Shown here: positions 16,036 to 24,230 of the stretch, one piece after another
How the letters are laid out: every line of letters starts with the position of its first letter
Position numbering within the stretch: position 1 is the stretch's first letter
Origin: an uncultured Clostridia bacterium
Lineage (GTDB): Bacteria > Bacillota > Clostridia > Oscillospirales > Acutalibacteraceae
Assembly (NCBI GenBank): GCA_946484175.1
Contig: CAMLSX010000009.1
Location: forward strand, 1-64,000
Direction of reading: 5' to 3'
DNA: 64,000 bases
Program-made: the position numbers and the translations under genes
Notes under the pieces: generated by a model
Told to the model about the DNA's origin: nothing
What the model saw: the letters and a program-made list of their open reading frames with translations, nothing else
The model's database searches: none

Positions 16036-17226
16036 ATGGAGAGATTGGTAGGAACCGTTTCCAGAGGCGTCAGAGCCCCCATTATCCGCGAGGGTGATAA
16101 CCTCAGTGAAATCGTTGTAAAATCTGTGCTCGATGCTTCTCAGAGTGCCGGATTTGAAATTCAGGACCGCGACGTGGTAGCTGTTACCGAAGCAGTGGTT
16201 GCCAGAGCACAGGGTAACTATGCACATGTAGATGCTATTGCTGCTGATATTAAAGCCAAATTTGGTGATGACACCATCGGTGTGATTTTCCCGATTCTCA
16301 GCCGCAATCGCTTTGCAATCTGCCTGCGCGGAATTGCTAAGGGAGCAAAGAAGATTGTTTTGATGCTCAGCTACCCTTCCGATGAAGTGGGCAATCACTT
16401 GGTTGATCTGGATATGCTGGATGAAAAGGGTATCAATCCCTGGAGCGATGTGCTCACCGAGGAGAAGTTCCGTGAGCTCTTCGGCTATCAGAAGCACACC
16501 TTCACCGGCGTGGACTATATCGAATACTATAAGCAGCTGATTACCGACTGCGGTGCAGAGGTAGAAGTTATTCTGGCTAATAACTGCAAGACCATTCTGG
16601 ATTATACCAAGAGTGTACTGTGCTGCGATATCCATACCCGTGCCCGCACCAAGCGCTTGCTGAAAGCTGCTGGCGCCGAAAAGGTGTATGGCCTTGATGA
16701 GATCATGAACGCCTCCATTAACGGCAGTGGCTTTAACGCCGATTACGGTCTGCTGGGCTCCAATAAAGCTACCGAAGACACAGTAAAGCTGTTCCCCCGC
16801 AATTGCCAGGAATTTGTAGATGATGTGCACGCACAGCTGCTGGAGAAAACCGGCAAGAATGTGGAAGTCATGGTCTATGGCGACGGCGCTTTCAAAGATC
16901 CGGTGGGTAAGATTTGGGAGCTGGCTGACCCGGTTGTGTCTCCTGCTTTCACTGCTGGTCTGGTGGGTACTCCCAATGAGGTTAAGCTGAAGTATCTGGC
17001 AGATAATGACTTTGCTGACCTGAAGGGCGACGAGCTGAAAGCTGCGATTTCCGAGTACATTAAGCACAAGGATGACGATCTGAAGGGCAGCATGGTTTCT
17101 CAGGGTACTACGCCTCGCCGCTTGACTGATCTGATCGGTTCTCTGGCTGACCTGACCTCTGGCAGCGGCGATAAGGGTACTCCCATTATCTATATCCAAG
17201 GCTACTTCGACAATTACACGAAGTGA
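16036..17226 (+). CDS. CofE-like (coenzyme F420-0:L-glutamate ligase family) protein
   Basis: This 396-residue protein resembles the F420 gamma-glutamyl ligase family, which adds glutamate to F420-0 using GTP. The family look comes from the N-terminal REGDNLSEIVVKSVL segment, RNRFAICLRGIAKGAKKIVL, and the C-terminal GDGAFKDPVGKIWELADP followed by SPAFTAGLVGTPNEVKLKYL. The ATG at 16036 is preferred (TAGGAG about 11 bases upstream) over an ATG nine codons earlier. No other F420 gene is visible, and such Clostridia are not known to make F420, so the substrate is probably another gamma-glutamyl acceptor. It has its own promoter and terminator within the translation block. Confidence 0.7.
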   Translation: MERLVGTVSRGVRAPIIREGDNLSEIVVKSVLDASQSAGFEIQDRDVVAVTEAVVARAQGNYAHVDAIAADIKAKFGDDTIGVIFPILSRNRFAICLRGIAKGAKKIVLMLSYPSDEVGNHLVDLDMLDEKGINPWSDVLTEEKFRELFGYQKHTFTGVDYIEYYKQLITDCGAEVEVILANNCKTILDYTKSVLCCDIHTRARTKRLLKAAGAEKVYGLDEIMNASINGSGFNADYGLLGSNKATEDTVKLFPRNCQEFVDDVHAQLLEKTGKNVEVMVYGDGAFKDPVGKIWELADPVVSPAFTAGLVGTPNEVKLKYLADNDFADLKGDELKAAISEYIKHKDDDLKGSMVSQGTTPRRLTDLIGSLADLTSGSGDKGTPIIYIQGYFDNYTK

Positions 17227-17353
17227 TTTTTGTTCAATTCTAATAGATCTAAATATAAATTCAATACCGATAAAAATTGAGTTTCTTTGATTTGTCATAT
17301 GAATTGGCGCAAAAATTGTCTCCAGTAGAGTCAGAAAACGAACGACATGGTTC

Positions 17354-17387
17354 AAAACTGGCGGCGTCTTTTTTCGCCGTCAGTTTT
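17354..17387 (+). terminator. Terminator-like hairpin after the CofE-like gene
   Basis: AAAACTGGCGGCG pairs with CGCCGTCAGTTTT (one mismatch); the T-stretch lies in the loop and the stem's end, so efficiency is uncertain. Confidence 0.55.
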
Positions 17388-17453
17388 GTTGTGTCCAATT
17401 TGTGTATGAAATCGGAATAAATTTCTCCTTTTAAGGAAAACCGTGTAAAACGC

Positions 17454-17482
17454 TTTACTTTATGTTACCGGTATTGTAAAAT
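17454..17482 (+). promoter_or_regulatory. Promoter of pyrH
   Basis: TTTACT, a 17-nt spacer and TAAAAT. Transcription would begin near 17489, which argues against translation starting at the ATG at 17491. Confidence 0.75.
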
Positions 17483-17511
17483 GTAAGAAAATGAGTCTGG
17501 AGGTTTTATCT

Positions 17512-18219
17512 GTGAAACCGAAATACAAAAGAATTCTTTTAAAACTCAGCGGCGAATCTCTGGCAGGCAGCCAGAAGCATGGCATTGATTTTGATACGGT
17601 GCTTAAAATCTGCAAGCCGATTAAGGAAATTTCCGATATGGGTGTTGAAATTGGCATTGTAGTTGGCGGCGGCAACTTCTGGCGTGGCCGCAGCAGCGGC
17701 GATATGGATCGTACCCGCGCGGATCATATGGGTATGCTGGCAACCGTCATCAATGCTTTGGGCGTTGCCGATGGTCTGGAGCAGTTGGGGGTGCAGGTGC
17801 GTGTGCAAACCGCTATCAGTATGCAGCAGCTGGCCGAACCGTACATTCGTAACCGCGCCGTGCGTCATTTGGAAAAGGGGAGAGTCGTCGTCTTTGGATG
17901 CGGCACCGGAAACCCCTTCTTCTCTACCGATACGGCAGCGGCTCTGCGTGCTGCTGAAATTGACGCGGATATTATCATGAAGGCTACCATGGTAGATGGC
18001 GTGTATGACAGCGACCCCAAGAAGAACCCGAATGCAGTCAAATACGATACCCTGACCTTCAGCGAAGTGTTGAATCAGAACTTGCAGGTAATGGATAGCA
18101 CTGCAGCTTCTCTCTGCCGTGACAATCGTTTGCCAATTCTGGTGTTCAGCATAGAAGACCCGCAGAATATTGTCCGTGCTGTCACAGAGGGCTCTGTGGG
18201 CACACTGGTAACAGACTGA
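17512..18219 (+). CDS. pyrH: UMP kinase
   Basis: PyrH converts UMP to UDP, the first step toward UTP and CTP. The 235-residue protein belongs to the amino-acid kinase family: [15 protein letters not shown] at the N-terminus, [12 protein letters not shown], the [18 protein letters not shown] stretch and the [20 protein letters not shown] nucleotide region. GTG at 17512 is chosen because GGAGG lies nine bases upstream and the ATG at 17491 coincides with the predicted transcription start. It precedes frr in the conserved tsf-pyrH-frr-uppS order. Confidence 0.96.
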   Translation: MKPKYKRILLKLSGESLAGSQKHGIDFDTVLKICKPIKEISDMGVEIGIVVGGGNFWRGRSSGDMDRTRADHMGMLATVINALGVADGLEQLGVQVRVQTAISMQQLAEPYIRNRAVRHLEKGRVVVFGCGTGNPFFSTDTAAALRAAEIDADIIMKATMVDGVYDSDPKKNPNAVKYDTLTFSEVLNQNLQVMDSTAASLCRDNRLPILVFSIEDPQNIVRAVTEGSVGTLVTD

Positions 18220-18283
18220 TTGTTAAGCTGAGTTACAGTGATACCCTATCAACAAAAATATTGACGAGGAAAGGTTGTTTGTG

Positions 18284-18838
18284 ATGAAAGAGGTATTGGC
18301 AAAAGCCGAAAATAAAATGAATAAATCCGTTTCTGTTCTTATGGCAGATTATGCTGCTATTCGCGCAGGTCGTGCAAATCCCGCTGTGCTGGATAAAATC
18401 ATGGTGGATTACTATGGCGCACCGACTGCGATCAATCAGTTGGCTGCTATTTCTGTGGCAGAAGCCCGTGTACTGACCATTCAGCCCTGGGATTCTTCTG
18501 TGTGCCGTGCAATTGAAAAAGCTATCCAGACTTCTGACCTGGGCATGAACCCCCAGAGCGACGGAAAGACCATCCGTCTGATCTTTCCCCAGCTGACCGA
18601 GGAGCGCCGTCGTGCACTGGCTAAGGATATCAGCAAAATGGCAGAGGATTCCAAGGTTGCTATCCGTTCTATTCGCCGCGATGCAATTGATAAGCTAAAA
18701 GCAATGAAGAAAAACGGTGAGCTGACCGAAGATGATCTGAAGCATGCAGAAAAGAAGACACAGGATCTGACTGACCGTTTCTGCAAGGAAATTGACGGAA
18801 TTCAGGCCAAAAAAGAAAAGGAAATCATGGAAATCTGA
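18284..18838 (+). CDS. frr: Ribosome recycling factor
   Basis: RRF works with EF-G to split the post-termination ribosome. The predicted 184 residues match the family's usual 185. Signatures are MNKSVSVLMADYAAIRAGRANP near the N-terminus (read as two parts: helix, then the RAGRANP loop), IRLIFPQLTEERRRALAKD, and the C-terminal KKTQDLTDRFCKEID helix. ATG at 18284 is preferred (GAGGAAAGG upstream), though GTG at 18281 and TTG at 18275 are in frame. Confidence 0.96.
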   Translation: MKEVLAKAENKMNKSVSVLMADYAAIRAGRANPAVLDKIMVDYYGAPTAINQLAAISVAEARVLTIQPWDSSVCRAIEKAIQTSDLGMNPQSDGKTIRLIFPQLTEERRRALAKDISKMAEDSKVAIRSIRRDAIDKLKAMKKNGELTEDDLKHAEKKTQDLTDRFCKEIDGIQAKKEKEIMEI

Positions 18839-18852
18839 TTTTTAAACAAGGC

Positions 18853-18895
18853 AGCGTGCGTGCGGCTTTTTAGCCGCACACGCTGTTCCTTTTCC
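18853..18895 (+). terminator. Terminator-like hairpin after frr
   Basis: AGCGTG-TGCGGCT pairs with AGCCGCACACGCT (2-nt bulge) and is followed by TTCCTTTTCC. Could be an incomplete terminator before uppS. Confidence 0.5.
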
Positions 18896-18906
18896 ATATC
18901 TGTACG

Positions 18907-19659
18907 ATGGGGGCGACGATAGTGATTTTTGGCAAACAGGATAAAGCACAGCCAGCACAACGCGTTATGCCTCGCCATATTGGCATTATTATGGATGGCA
19001 ATGGACGTTGGGCAAAAAAACGGGGACTCCCTCGAACTGCCGGACATACAGTGGGAGCTGCGAATTTCAAAACCATCACCCGCTACTGCGCTTCTATCGG
19101 TTTGGAATACCTTACCGTGTATGCATTTTCCACCGAAAACTGGAAGCGGCCTGATGAAGAGGTTTCAGCTTTGATGAAACTTTTCCGGCAATATCTGGAA
19201 GAAGCTCTTCGCGATTTTCTGGATGAAAATATTAAAGTGCGCTTTATCGGTGATACATCGGTTTTTCCGCAGGAACTGCGTGAGTTAATCCATGAAACCG
19301 AAGAGGTTTCGAAAAATCGTACCGGTATGGTGCTGAACATTGCTATGAATTACGGGGGACGTGACGAAATCACACGAGCTGCCCGAATTTTGGCAGAAAA
19401 GGTTCAGCGTGGAGAAATGACCCCGGAACAGATTACGCAGGAAGCTATCTCCCATGAATTGTATACCGGCGGCCAGCCGGACCCTGATCTGATCATCCGT
19501 CCCAGTGGGGAACAGAGGGTTTCTAATTTTCTGTTGTGGCAGTCTGCCTATGCGGAGTATATCATTTGTGATATTTTATGGCCCGACTTTAAGCCGCAGG
19601 ATTTGGAAGATGCCCTCGATGAATTTTCCAGACGGCAGCGGCGGTTTGGCGGGGTATAA
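18907..19659 (+). CDS. uppS: Undecaprenyl diphosphate synthase (cis-prenyltransferase)
   Basis: UppS adds eight isopentenyl units to farnesyl diphosphate, giving the C55 lipid carrier for cell-wall synthesis. The 250-residue protein has the cis-prenyltransferase set: GIIMDGNGRWAKKRGLPR with the catalytic Asp, AFSTENWKRP, NYGGRDEI and RPSGEQRVSNFLLWQSAY. The start is uncertain: ATG at 18907 has no clear ribosome binding site, and GTG at 18922 is an alternative. It is followed by cdsA as in most Firmicutes. Confidence 0.95.
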   Translation: MGATIVIFGKQDKAQPAQRVMPRHIGIIMDGNGRWAKKRGLPRTAGHTVGAANFKTITRYCASIGLEYLTVYAFSTENWKRPDEEVSALMKLFRQYLEEALRDFLDENIKVRFIGDTSVFPQELRELIHETEEVSKNRTGMVLNIAMNYGGRDEITRAARILAEKVQRGEMTPEQITQEAISHELYTGGQPDPDLIIRPSGEQRVSNFLLWQSAYAEYIICDILWPDFKPQDLEDALDEFSRRQRRFGGV

Positions 19660-19764
19660 AACCGCATAATCTATAAATAATCCTTTCTGCTTTTGTTTGC
19701 GAAATCGGAGGGGATCTATAAAAGACTACTATCGATAAACAGCAGAAAGCGGTGTGATGAAACT

Positions 19765-20589
19765 GTGAAACAGCGAATCATTTCCGGCGCTACACTGATT
19801 GCTTTTGTAGCGGCGATTGTTATTTTTAACAGCTCATTTCCATACGCGCTGAATATTGTCCTTGCATTGGTCAGTGTTTTTGGCGTGTGGGAACTGATTG
19901 CAGCATTAGGAATCCAACAGCGGCATTTTCTTGCATGGCCCAGCGTGGCAATGGCGTTGGTTTTGCCGTTTTGTCCCGACTTTTTTTACTTTCAACTGGC
20001 GTTTTATGCCTACACGCTTTTGATTTTTACCGGATTGCTTTTTCACCATCAGGAGGTCAGTTTCCGGGAACTGGGCGTTATTTACAGCATGTCACTTCTG
20101 ATCCCATGGGGACTCAGCACATTGGTGAGTATTCGTTCGCTTGAAAACGGCGGTCACGAAATGTTTTATGTCATCGTGACGATTGCGGCTGCCTGGGTAG
20201 CAGATGCTGGAGCTTATTTTGTTGGAAGCTTTTTTGGAAAGCATAAACTGTGTCCCAATATTAGCCCTAAGAAAACCATAGAGGGGGCAATTGGCGGTTT
20301 TGTGGTCAATATTTTGCTGCTTCTTCTCATAGGTTTTGTGTTTGAGAGCTATTATCAGGGAGATGTACAGGTGCGTTACTGGATGCTGGCACTGATCGGT
20401 GCAGGTGGCTCATTGACTTCCATGTTGGGAGATCTGAGTTTTTCGCTTATCAAACGCAGCTGTCACATCAAAGATTTTGGCCAAGTAATTCCTGGACACG
20501 GTGGAATTCTTGACCGTTTTGACAGTGTTATTTTTGTCTCACCTTTTGTTTATCTTCTGCTTTCCGTAATTCCCGTAATTATTTTATAA
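19765..20589 (+). CDS. cdsA: Phosphatidate cytidylyltransferase
   Basis: CdsA makes CDP-diacylglycerol from phosphatidic acid and CTP in the membrane. The predicted 274-residue protein has about eight hydrophobic segments and the C-terminal CDS signature, here SMLGDLSFSLIKRSCHIKDF followed by IPGHGGILDRFDS. GTG at 19765 is chosen as the start of the first membrane segment (KQRIISGATLIAF); its ribosome binding site is weak. A three-codon frame ATG-AAA-CTG-TGA overlaps this start and could couple translation. A GGAGGGG site further upstream (about 19710) has no usable start codon in frame. Confidence 0.9.
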   Translation: MKQRIISGATLIAFVAAIVIFNSSFPYALNIVLALVSVFGVWELIAALGIQQRHFLAWPSVAMALVLPFCPDFFYFQLAFYAYTLLIFTGLLFHHQEVSFRELGVIYSMSLLIPWGLSTLVSIRSLENGGHEMFYVIVTIAAAWVADAGAYFVGSFFGKHKLCPNISPKKTIEGAIGGFVVNILLLLLIGFVFESYYQGDVQVRYWMLALIGAGGSLTSMLGDLSFSLIKRSCHIKDFGQVIPGHGGILDRFDSVIFVSPFVYLLLSVIPVIIL

Positions 20590-20603
20590 AAAAGGAATTT
20601 TTC

Positions 20604-20630
20604 AGGACCGCATGTTTACGCTGCGGTCCT
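20604..20630 (+). other. Hairpin downstream of cdsA
   Basis: AGGACCGCA and TGCGGTCCT form a perfect 9-bp stem with a 9-nt loop. It lacks a clean T-run, so it is a poor terminator; it could be a transcript 3' end or processing site. Confidence 0.5.
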
Positions 20631-20653
20631 TCATACACTTTATACTGTAGCAG

Positions 20654-20715
20654 AATCCGGTTATTCGGTGAAAATCGGGCATTCTATTTTCGAAGATTCC
20701 GGATTTTGTTTTTCC
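20654..20715 (+). other. Terminator-like structure in the dxr leader
   Basis: AATCCGG (20654-20660) pairs with CCGGATT (20699-20705), enclosing a weaker GAAAAT/ATTTTC stem, and is followed by TTGTTTTT just before dxr. It looks like a terminator or attenuator; no known riboswitch is recognised. Confidence 0.4.
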
Positions 20716-20742
20716 TACCGAATGTGAGGTTGGTGAATTCTC

Positions 20743-21909
20743 ATGAAAAGGATTTCCATTTTAGGTTCTACCGGTTCTATCGGAACCCAAGCTTTGGATG
20801 TTGTGCGAGGCTTGCCGGAAGAATTAAAAGTCGTATCATTGGCAGCTCATTCCAATACTACCCTTTTGGAAGAGCAGATCCGCGAATTCTGTCCAGAATT
20901 TGCTGTGTGCTTTGATGAAGAAGCGGCAAAAGCTTTGAAAATTGCTGTAGCAGATTGCCCGGTGCGCATTGGTACAGGAATGCAGGGACTTTGTGAAGCT
21001 GCTTCGCTTGCCAGCGCTGATATCGTGCTCAATTCCGTGGTAGGTATGATCGGCCTTCGCCCGACGTTGGAAGCTGTCAATGCCGGAAAAGATATTGCCC
21101 TTGCTAACAAGGAAACGCTGGTAGCAGGCGGTGCGTTGGTGATGCAGGCGGCAAAGGAAAAAGGCGTGAAGATTCTGCCGGTAGATAGTGAACATTCTGC
21201 CATCTTCCAGTGTTTGCAGGGCAGACCGCCCAAAGAAGCCGATTTGGATGGAAAAGCACTGGCGCGATTGATTTTAACAGCTTCCGGCGGCCCCTTCTTT
21301 GGCAAGACTCGGGATGAACTGGAGAATGTAACCCCAGAACAGGCATTGCGCCATCCCAACTGGGATATGGGTGCAAAAGTGACTATCGATTCCGCTACCA
21401 TGATGAACAAGGGGCTGGAAATCATCGAGGCTGCCTGGCTGTTCGGGATGCCTGCCGATCAAATCGACGTGGTAGTGCATCGGGAAAGTGTAGTGCATTC
21501 ACTGATTGAATACTGCGATTATTCGGTGATTGCACAGTTGGGTGTGCCGGATATGCGCGTCCCGATTCAGTATGCGCTTACTTGGCCGGGGCGTGCCCCG
21601 TCTCCGGTAAAGAGGCTGTCTCTGGCAGACTATGGCACGCTGCACTTTGCGCTGCCGGATGAAGAGGCTTTCCGGTGTTTGGCAGCATGCAAAAAGGCAC
21701 TGCACAGAGGTGGGCTTGCACCTGCGGCGGCAAATGGAGCCAATGAGGAAGCTGTCAAGCAGTTCCTTGCCGGAAAGCTCTCGTTCCTTGGTATTGGCGA
21801 TGTCGTGACAGAAGCCATGGAGCGCCAGCAGGATGCAGCTTGCGATTCTCTGAAAGCCATTTTGGAAGCAGATGCAGCGGCGAGGGAATTTGTCCGCAGT
21901 AAATGCTGA
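20743..21909 (+). CDS. dxr: 1-deoxy-D-xylulose 5-phosphate reductoisomerase
   Basis: Dxr makes MEP from DXP with NADPH, the committed step of the MEP isoprenoid pathway. The 388-residue protein has the NADPH loop GSTGSIGTQALD, the NKETLVAGG segment, the metal/substrate motifs LPVDSEHSAIFQ and TASGGPFF, HPNWDMGAKVTIDSAT and MMNKGLEIIEA. Start ATG at 20743 is fixed by homology. It stands between cdsA and rseP, the standard Firmicute order, and supplies precursors for UppS. Confidence 0.97.
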   Translation: MKRISILGSTGSIGTQALDVVRGLPEELKVVSLAAHSNTTLLEEQIREFCPEFAVCFDEEAAKALKIAVADCPVRIGTGMQGLCEAASLASADIVLNSVVGMIGLRPTLEAVNAGKDIALANKETLVAGGALVMQAAKEKGVKILPVDSEHSAIFQCLQGRPPKEADLDGKALARLILTASGGPFFGKTRDELENVTPEQALRHPNWDMGAKVTIDSATMMNKGLEIIEAAWLFGMPADQIDVVVHRESVVHSLIEYCDYSVIAQLGVPDMRVPIQYALTWPGRAPSPVKRLSLADYGTLHFALPDEEAFRCLAACKKALHRGGLAPAAANGANEEAVKQFLAGKLSFLGIGDVVTEAMERQQDAACDSLKAILEADAAAREFVRSKC

Positions 21910-21982
21910 CTTGCTGACAAATCCACTAAGTTCCTAAAGACTGTGTAAAGTCACAATCTGCAATTTTCTTTTTTGAAATGAG

Positions 21983-23065
21983 GTGTTTCCTATTCTCATC
22001 AACATTTTACTGGGTATCATTGCGGTATTGCTCTTTGGACTGATTATTTTTCTCCATGAGCTGGGTCATTTTGCCACGGCAAAGCTTTCGGGCATCCGTG
22101 TCAATGAGTTCGCACTGGGTATGGGGCCCACACTTTTCCGCTTTCAACGGGGTGAGACCACCTATGCCCTGAGGTTATTTCCTATCGGCGGTTTCTGTGC
22201 CATGGAAGGCGAAGACGAAGAAAGCGATGACGAGCGTGCTTTTGGCAACAAACCTGTTTGGAAGCGGTTTATTGTGGTGGCTGCCGGTGCGTTTATGAAT
22301 CTCGTGTTGGGTCTGTTGCTTATGGCCATTATTGTAGTGCAGCAGCCTACTTATGCCAGCACTACCATTTCCAAATTTGTAGATAATTCTGCTTTACAGG
22401 CTGCCGGACTGGAAGTGGGCGACCGATTTGTCTCGATCGATGGCTATTCCATTAACGGTGAACGCGACCTGACGTTTGCGCTGGGCCTGGCAGATCCTGC
22501 TTCTGTGGATATTGCAGTAGACCGCGACGGCGAACGCATTACGTTTGATGATGTAAAGTTCAATACCGTGGAGCAAAACGGCCAGCAGGTACTTTCCATG
22601 GACTTTTACGTGGAGCCCATCCAGCGCAGTTTTGGCAGTGTGATCCAAAAGACCTTTGCCGATACCTGGTCTATGGTGAAAATGGTGTGGGTCAGTCTTG
22701 CCGGTTTGGTAAGCGGACGTTTTGGCCTGAATGAAGTAGCAGGCCCCGTGGGTGTGGCGCAAGCTATTACGCAGGCGGCAGCTGTTGGTCTGGAAGTTAG
22801 CTTCTGGGCAGCACTGAACAATATTTTGCTGATGATGGTCGTAATCACCGTCAACTTGGGTATCGTCAACCTGCTGCCTCTGCCGGCACTGGATGGCGGC
22901 CGTTTGGTATTCCTGATTATTGAAGGAATTCGCCGCAAACCCATTAACCCCAAATATGAGGGTTGGGTGCATGCTGCTGGTTTTATTTTCCTGATCGGTA
23001 TTATGGTACTGGTGGCATTTAATGATATTGTGCGACTGTTTAATGGTCAGGGACTTGGCGGATAG
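21983..23065 (+). CDS. rseP: RIP metalloprotease RseP-like (site-2 protease)
   Basis: This 360-residue intramembrane zinc protease cleaves anti-sigma factors or remnant signal peptides in related bacteria. Zinc ligands are in HELGH (about residues 25-29) within the first membrane helix. A PDZ domain follows (ALQAAGLEVGDRFVSIDG), and the third zinc-ligand motif NLLPLPALDGGR lies near the C-terminus. About four membrane segments are visible. GTG at 21983 is the assumed start; the ribosome binding site is poor, so a start a few codons away is possible. The target in this organism is unknown. Confidence 0.93.
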   Translation: MFPILINILLGIIAVLLFGLIIFLHELGHFATAKLSGIRVNEFALGMGPTLFRFQRGETTYALRLFPIGGFCAMEGEDEESDDERAFGNKPVWKRFIVVAAGAFMNLVLGLLLMAIIVVQQPTYASTTISKFVDNSALQAAGLEVGDRFVSIDGYSINGERDLTFALGLADPASVDIAVDRDGERITFDDVKFNTVEQNGQQVLSMDFYVEPIQRSFGSVIQKTFADTWSMVKMVWVSLAGLVSGRFGLNEVAGPVGVAQAITQAAAVGLEVSFWAALNNILLMMVVITVNLGIVNLLPLPALDGGRLVFLIIEGIRRKPINPKYEGWVHAAGFIFLIGIMVLVAFNDIVRLFNGQGLGG

Positions 23066-23093
23066 GAATTTTAAAAAATCGGAGGGAATGGAA

Positions 23094-24140
23094 ATGGAAA
23101 GACGTTTGACAAAACAGGTCATGGCGGGAAAGGTTGTCATCGGCGGCACAGCCCCTGTGACCATTCAGTCCATGCTGAATGTACCTTCTACCGACATTGC
23201 CGGAAGTGTGGCACAGGCTGTCCGGCTGGAAAAGGCTGGGTGCCAGATCATCCGTGCTGCCATTCCGAACCGGGATGCAGTGGCGCTAATCCCCGCCATT
23301 AAAGAAGCTGTCTCCATTCCATTGGTGGCGGATATTCATTTTGATTATAAGCTTGCGTTGGAATCGGCTGCTGCGGGCATCGATAAAATCCGCATCAATC
23401 CTGGCAACATCGGCAGTGATGATCATGTGAAAGCTGTGGCCGACGAGTGCCGCCGCCGGAATATCCCCATCCGAATCGGGGTGAATTCCGGTTCATTGGA
23501 AAAAGAAATTTTAGCCAAATATGGAAGCTCGACCCCGGAAGCGCTGTGTGAGAGCGCACTGTATCATGCATCTCTGCTGGAGAAGTTCGACTTTGATGAC
23601 ATTGTGATTTCGATTAAGTCTTCCAGCGTGGACACCATGATTCGTGCCTATGAGTTGGCATCAGAAGCATGCCAGTATCCGCTGCATCTGGGTGTAACAG
23701 AAGCGGGTACTGCCCGGATGGGGCTGATTAAATCCGCCATCGGTATTGGCAGCCTGCTCCAGCGTGGCATTGGCGATACGATTCGGGTATCTCTTACCGC
23801 CGACCCGGAGGAAGAAATTCGTGCGGCGAAAGATATCCTTAAAGGACTTGGTATGTGGCATGGGCCAAAACTGGTATCCTGCCCCACTTGTGGAAGAACC
23901 CGGATTGATTTGATTTCCATTGCCGCAGAAGTGGAAAAACGCCTGGAAAGCTGTCAGAAAGATATTACCGTAGCAGTGATGGGGTGTGCGGTCAACGGTC
24001 CCGGAGAGGCTCGGGAAGCAGATATCGGTATTGCCGGTGGTATGGGAGAGGGGTTACTCTTTAAAAAGGGTGAGGTACTTTATAAAGTGCCGGAAGAAAA
24101 ATTGGTAGATGCCCTGATGGATGAAATTGAAAAGCTGTAA
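23094..24140 (+). CDS. ispG: 4-hydroxy-3-methylbut-2-enyl-diphosphate synthase
   Basis: IspG (GcpE) is the 4Fe-4S enzyme of the penultimate MEP step. The 348-residue protein is the short bacterial form: TIM barrel first (VADIHFDYKLAL, IRINPGNIG), then the cluster domain with CPTCGRTRIDL and MGCAVNGPGEAREADIG, giving three Cys plus the conserved Glu. ATG at 23094 is preferred since GGAGGG lies seven bases upstream; the ATG at 23088 touches that site. It forms a tight group with dxr and rseP. Confidence 0.97.
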   Translation: MERRLTKQVMAGKVVIGGTAPVTIQSMLNVPSTDIAGSVAQAVRLEKAGCQIIRAAIPNRDAVALIPAIKEAVSIPLVADIHFDYKLALESAAAGIDKIRINPGNIGSDDHVKAVADECRRRNIPIRIGVNSGSLEKEILAKYGSSTPEALCESALYHASLLEKFDFDDIVISIKSSSVDTMIRAYELASEACQYPLHLGVTEAGTARMGLIKSAIGIGSLLQRGIGDTIRVSLTADPEEEIRAAKDILKGLGMWHGPKLVSCPTCGRTRIDLISIAAEVEKRLESCQKDITVAVMGCAVNGPGEAREADIGIAGGMGEGLLFKKGEVLYKVPEEKLVDALMDEIEKL

Positions 24141-24230
24141 CGGAGCGCCGCTCCGGATTGATGCCTGTGTATCAGCCGGAGGCGGCGCGTTTATGTATAG
24201 AATAGAATTGTGAAAAGGATGGTAGGCGCT

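Noticed and set aside
16003..17355. A 450-codon minus-strand frame opposite the CofE-like gene
   Set aside because: No ribosome binding site or family similarity; the plus-strand gene has a promoter, RBS and recognisable family.
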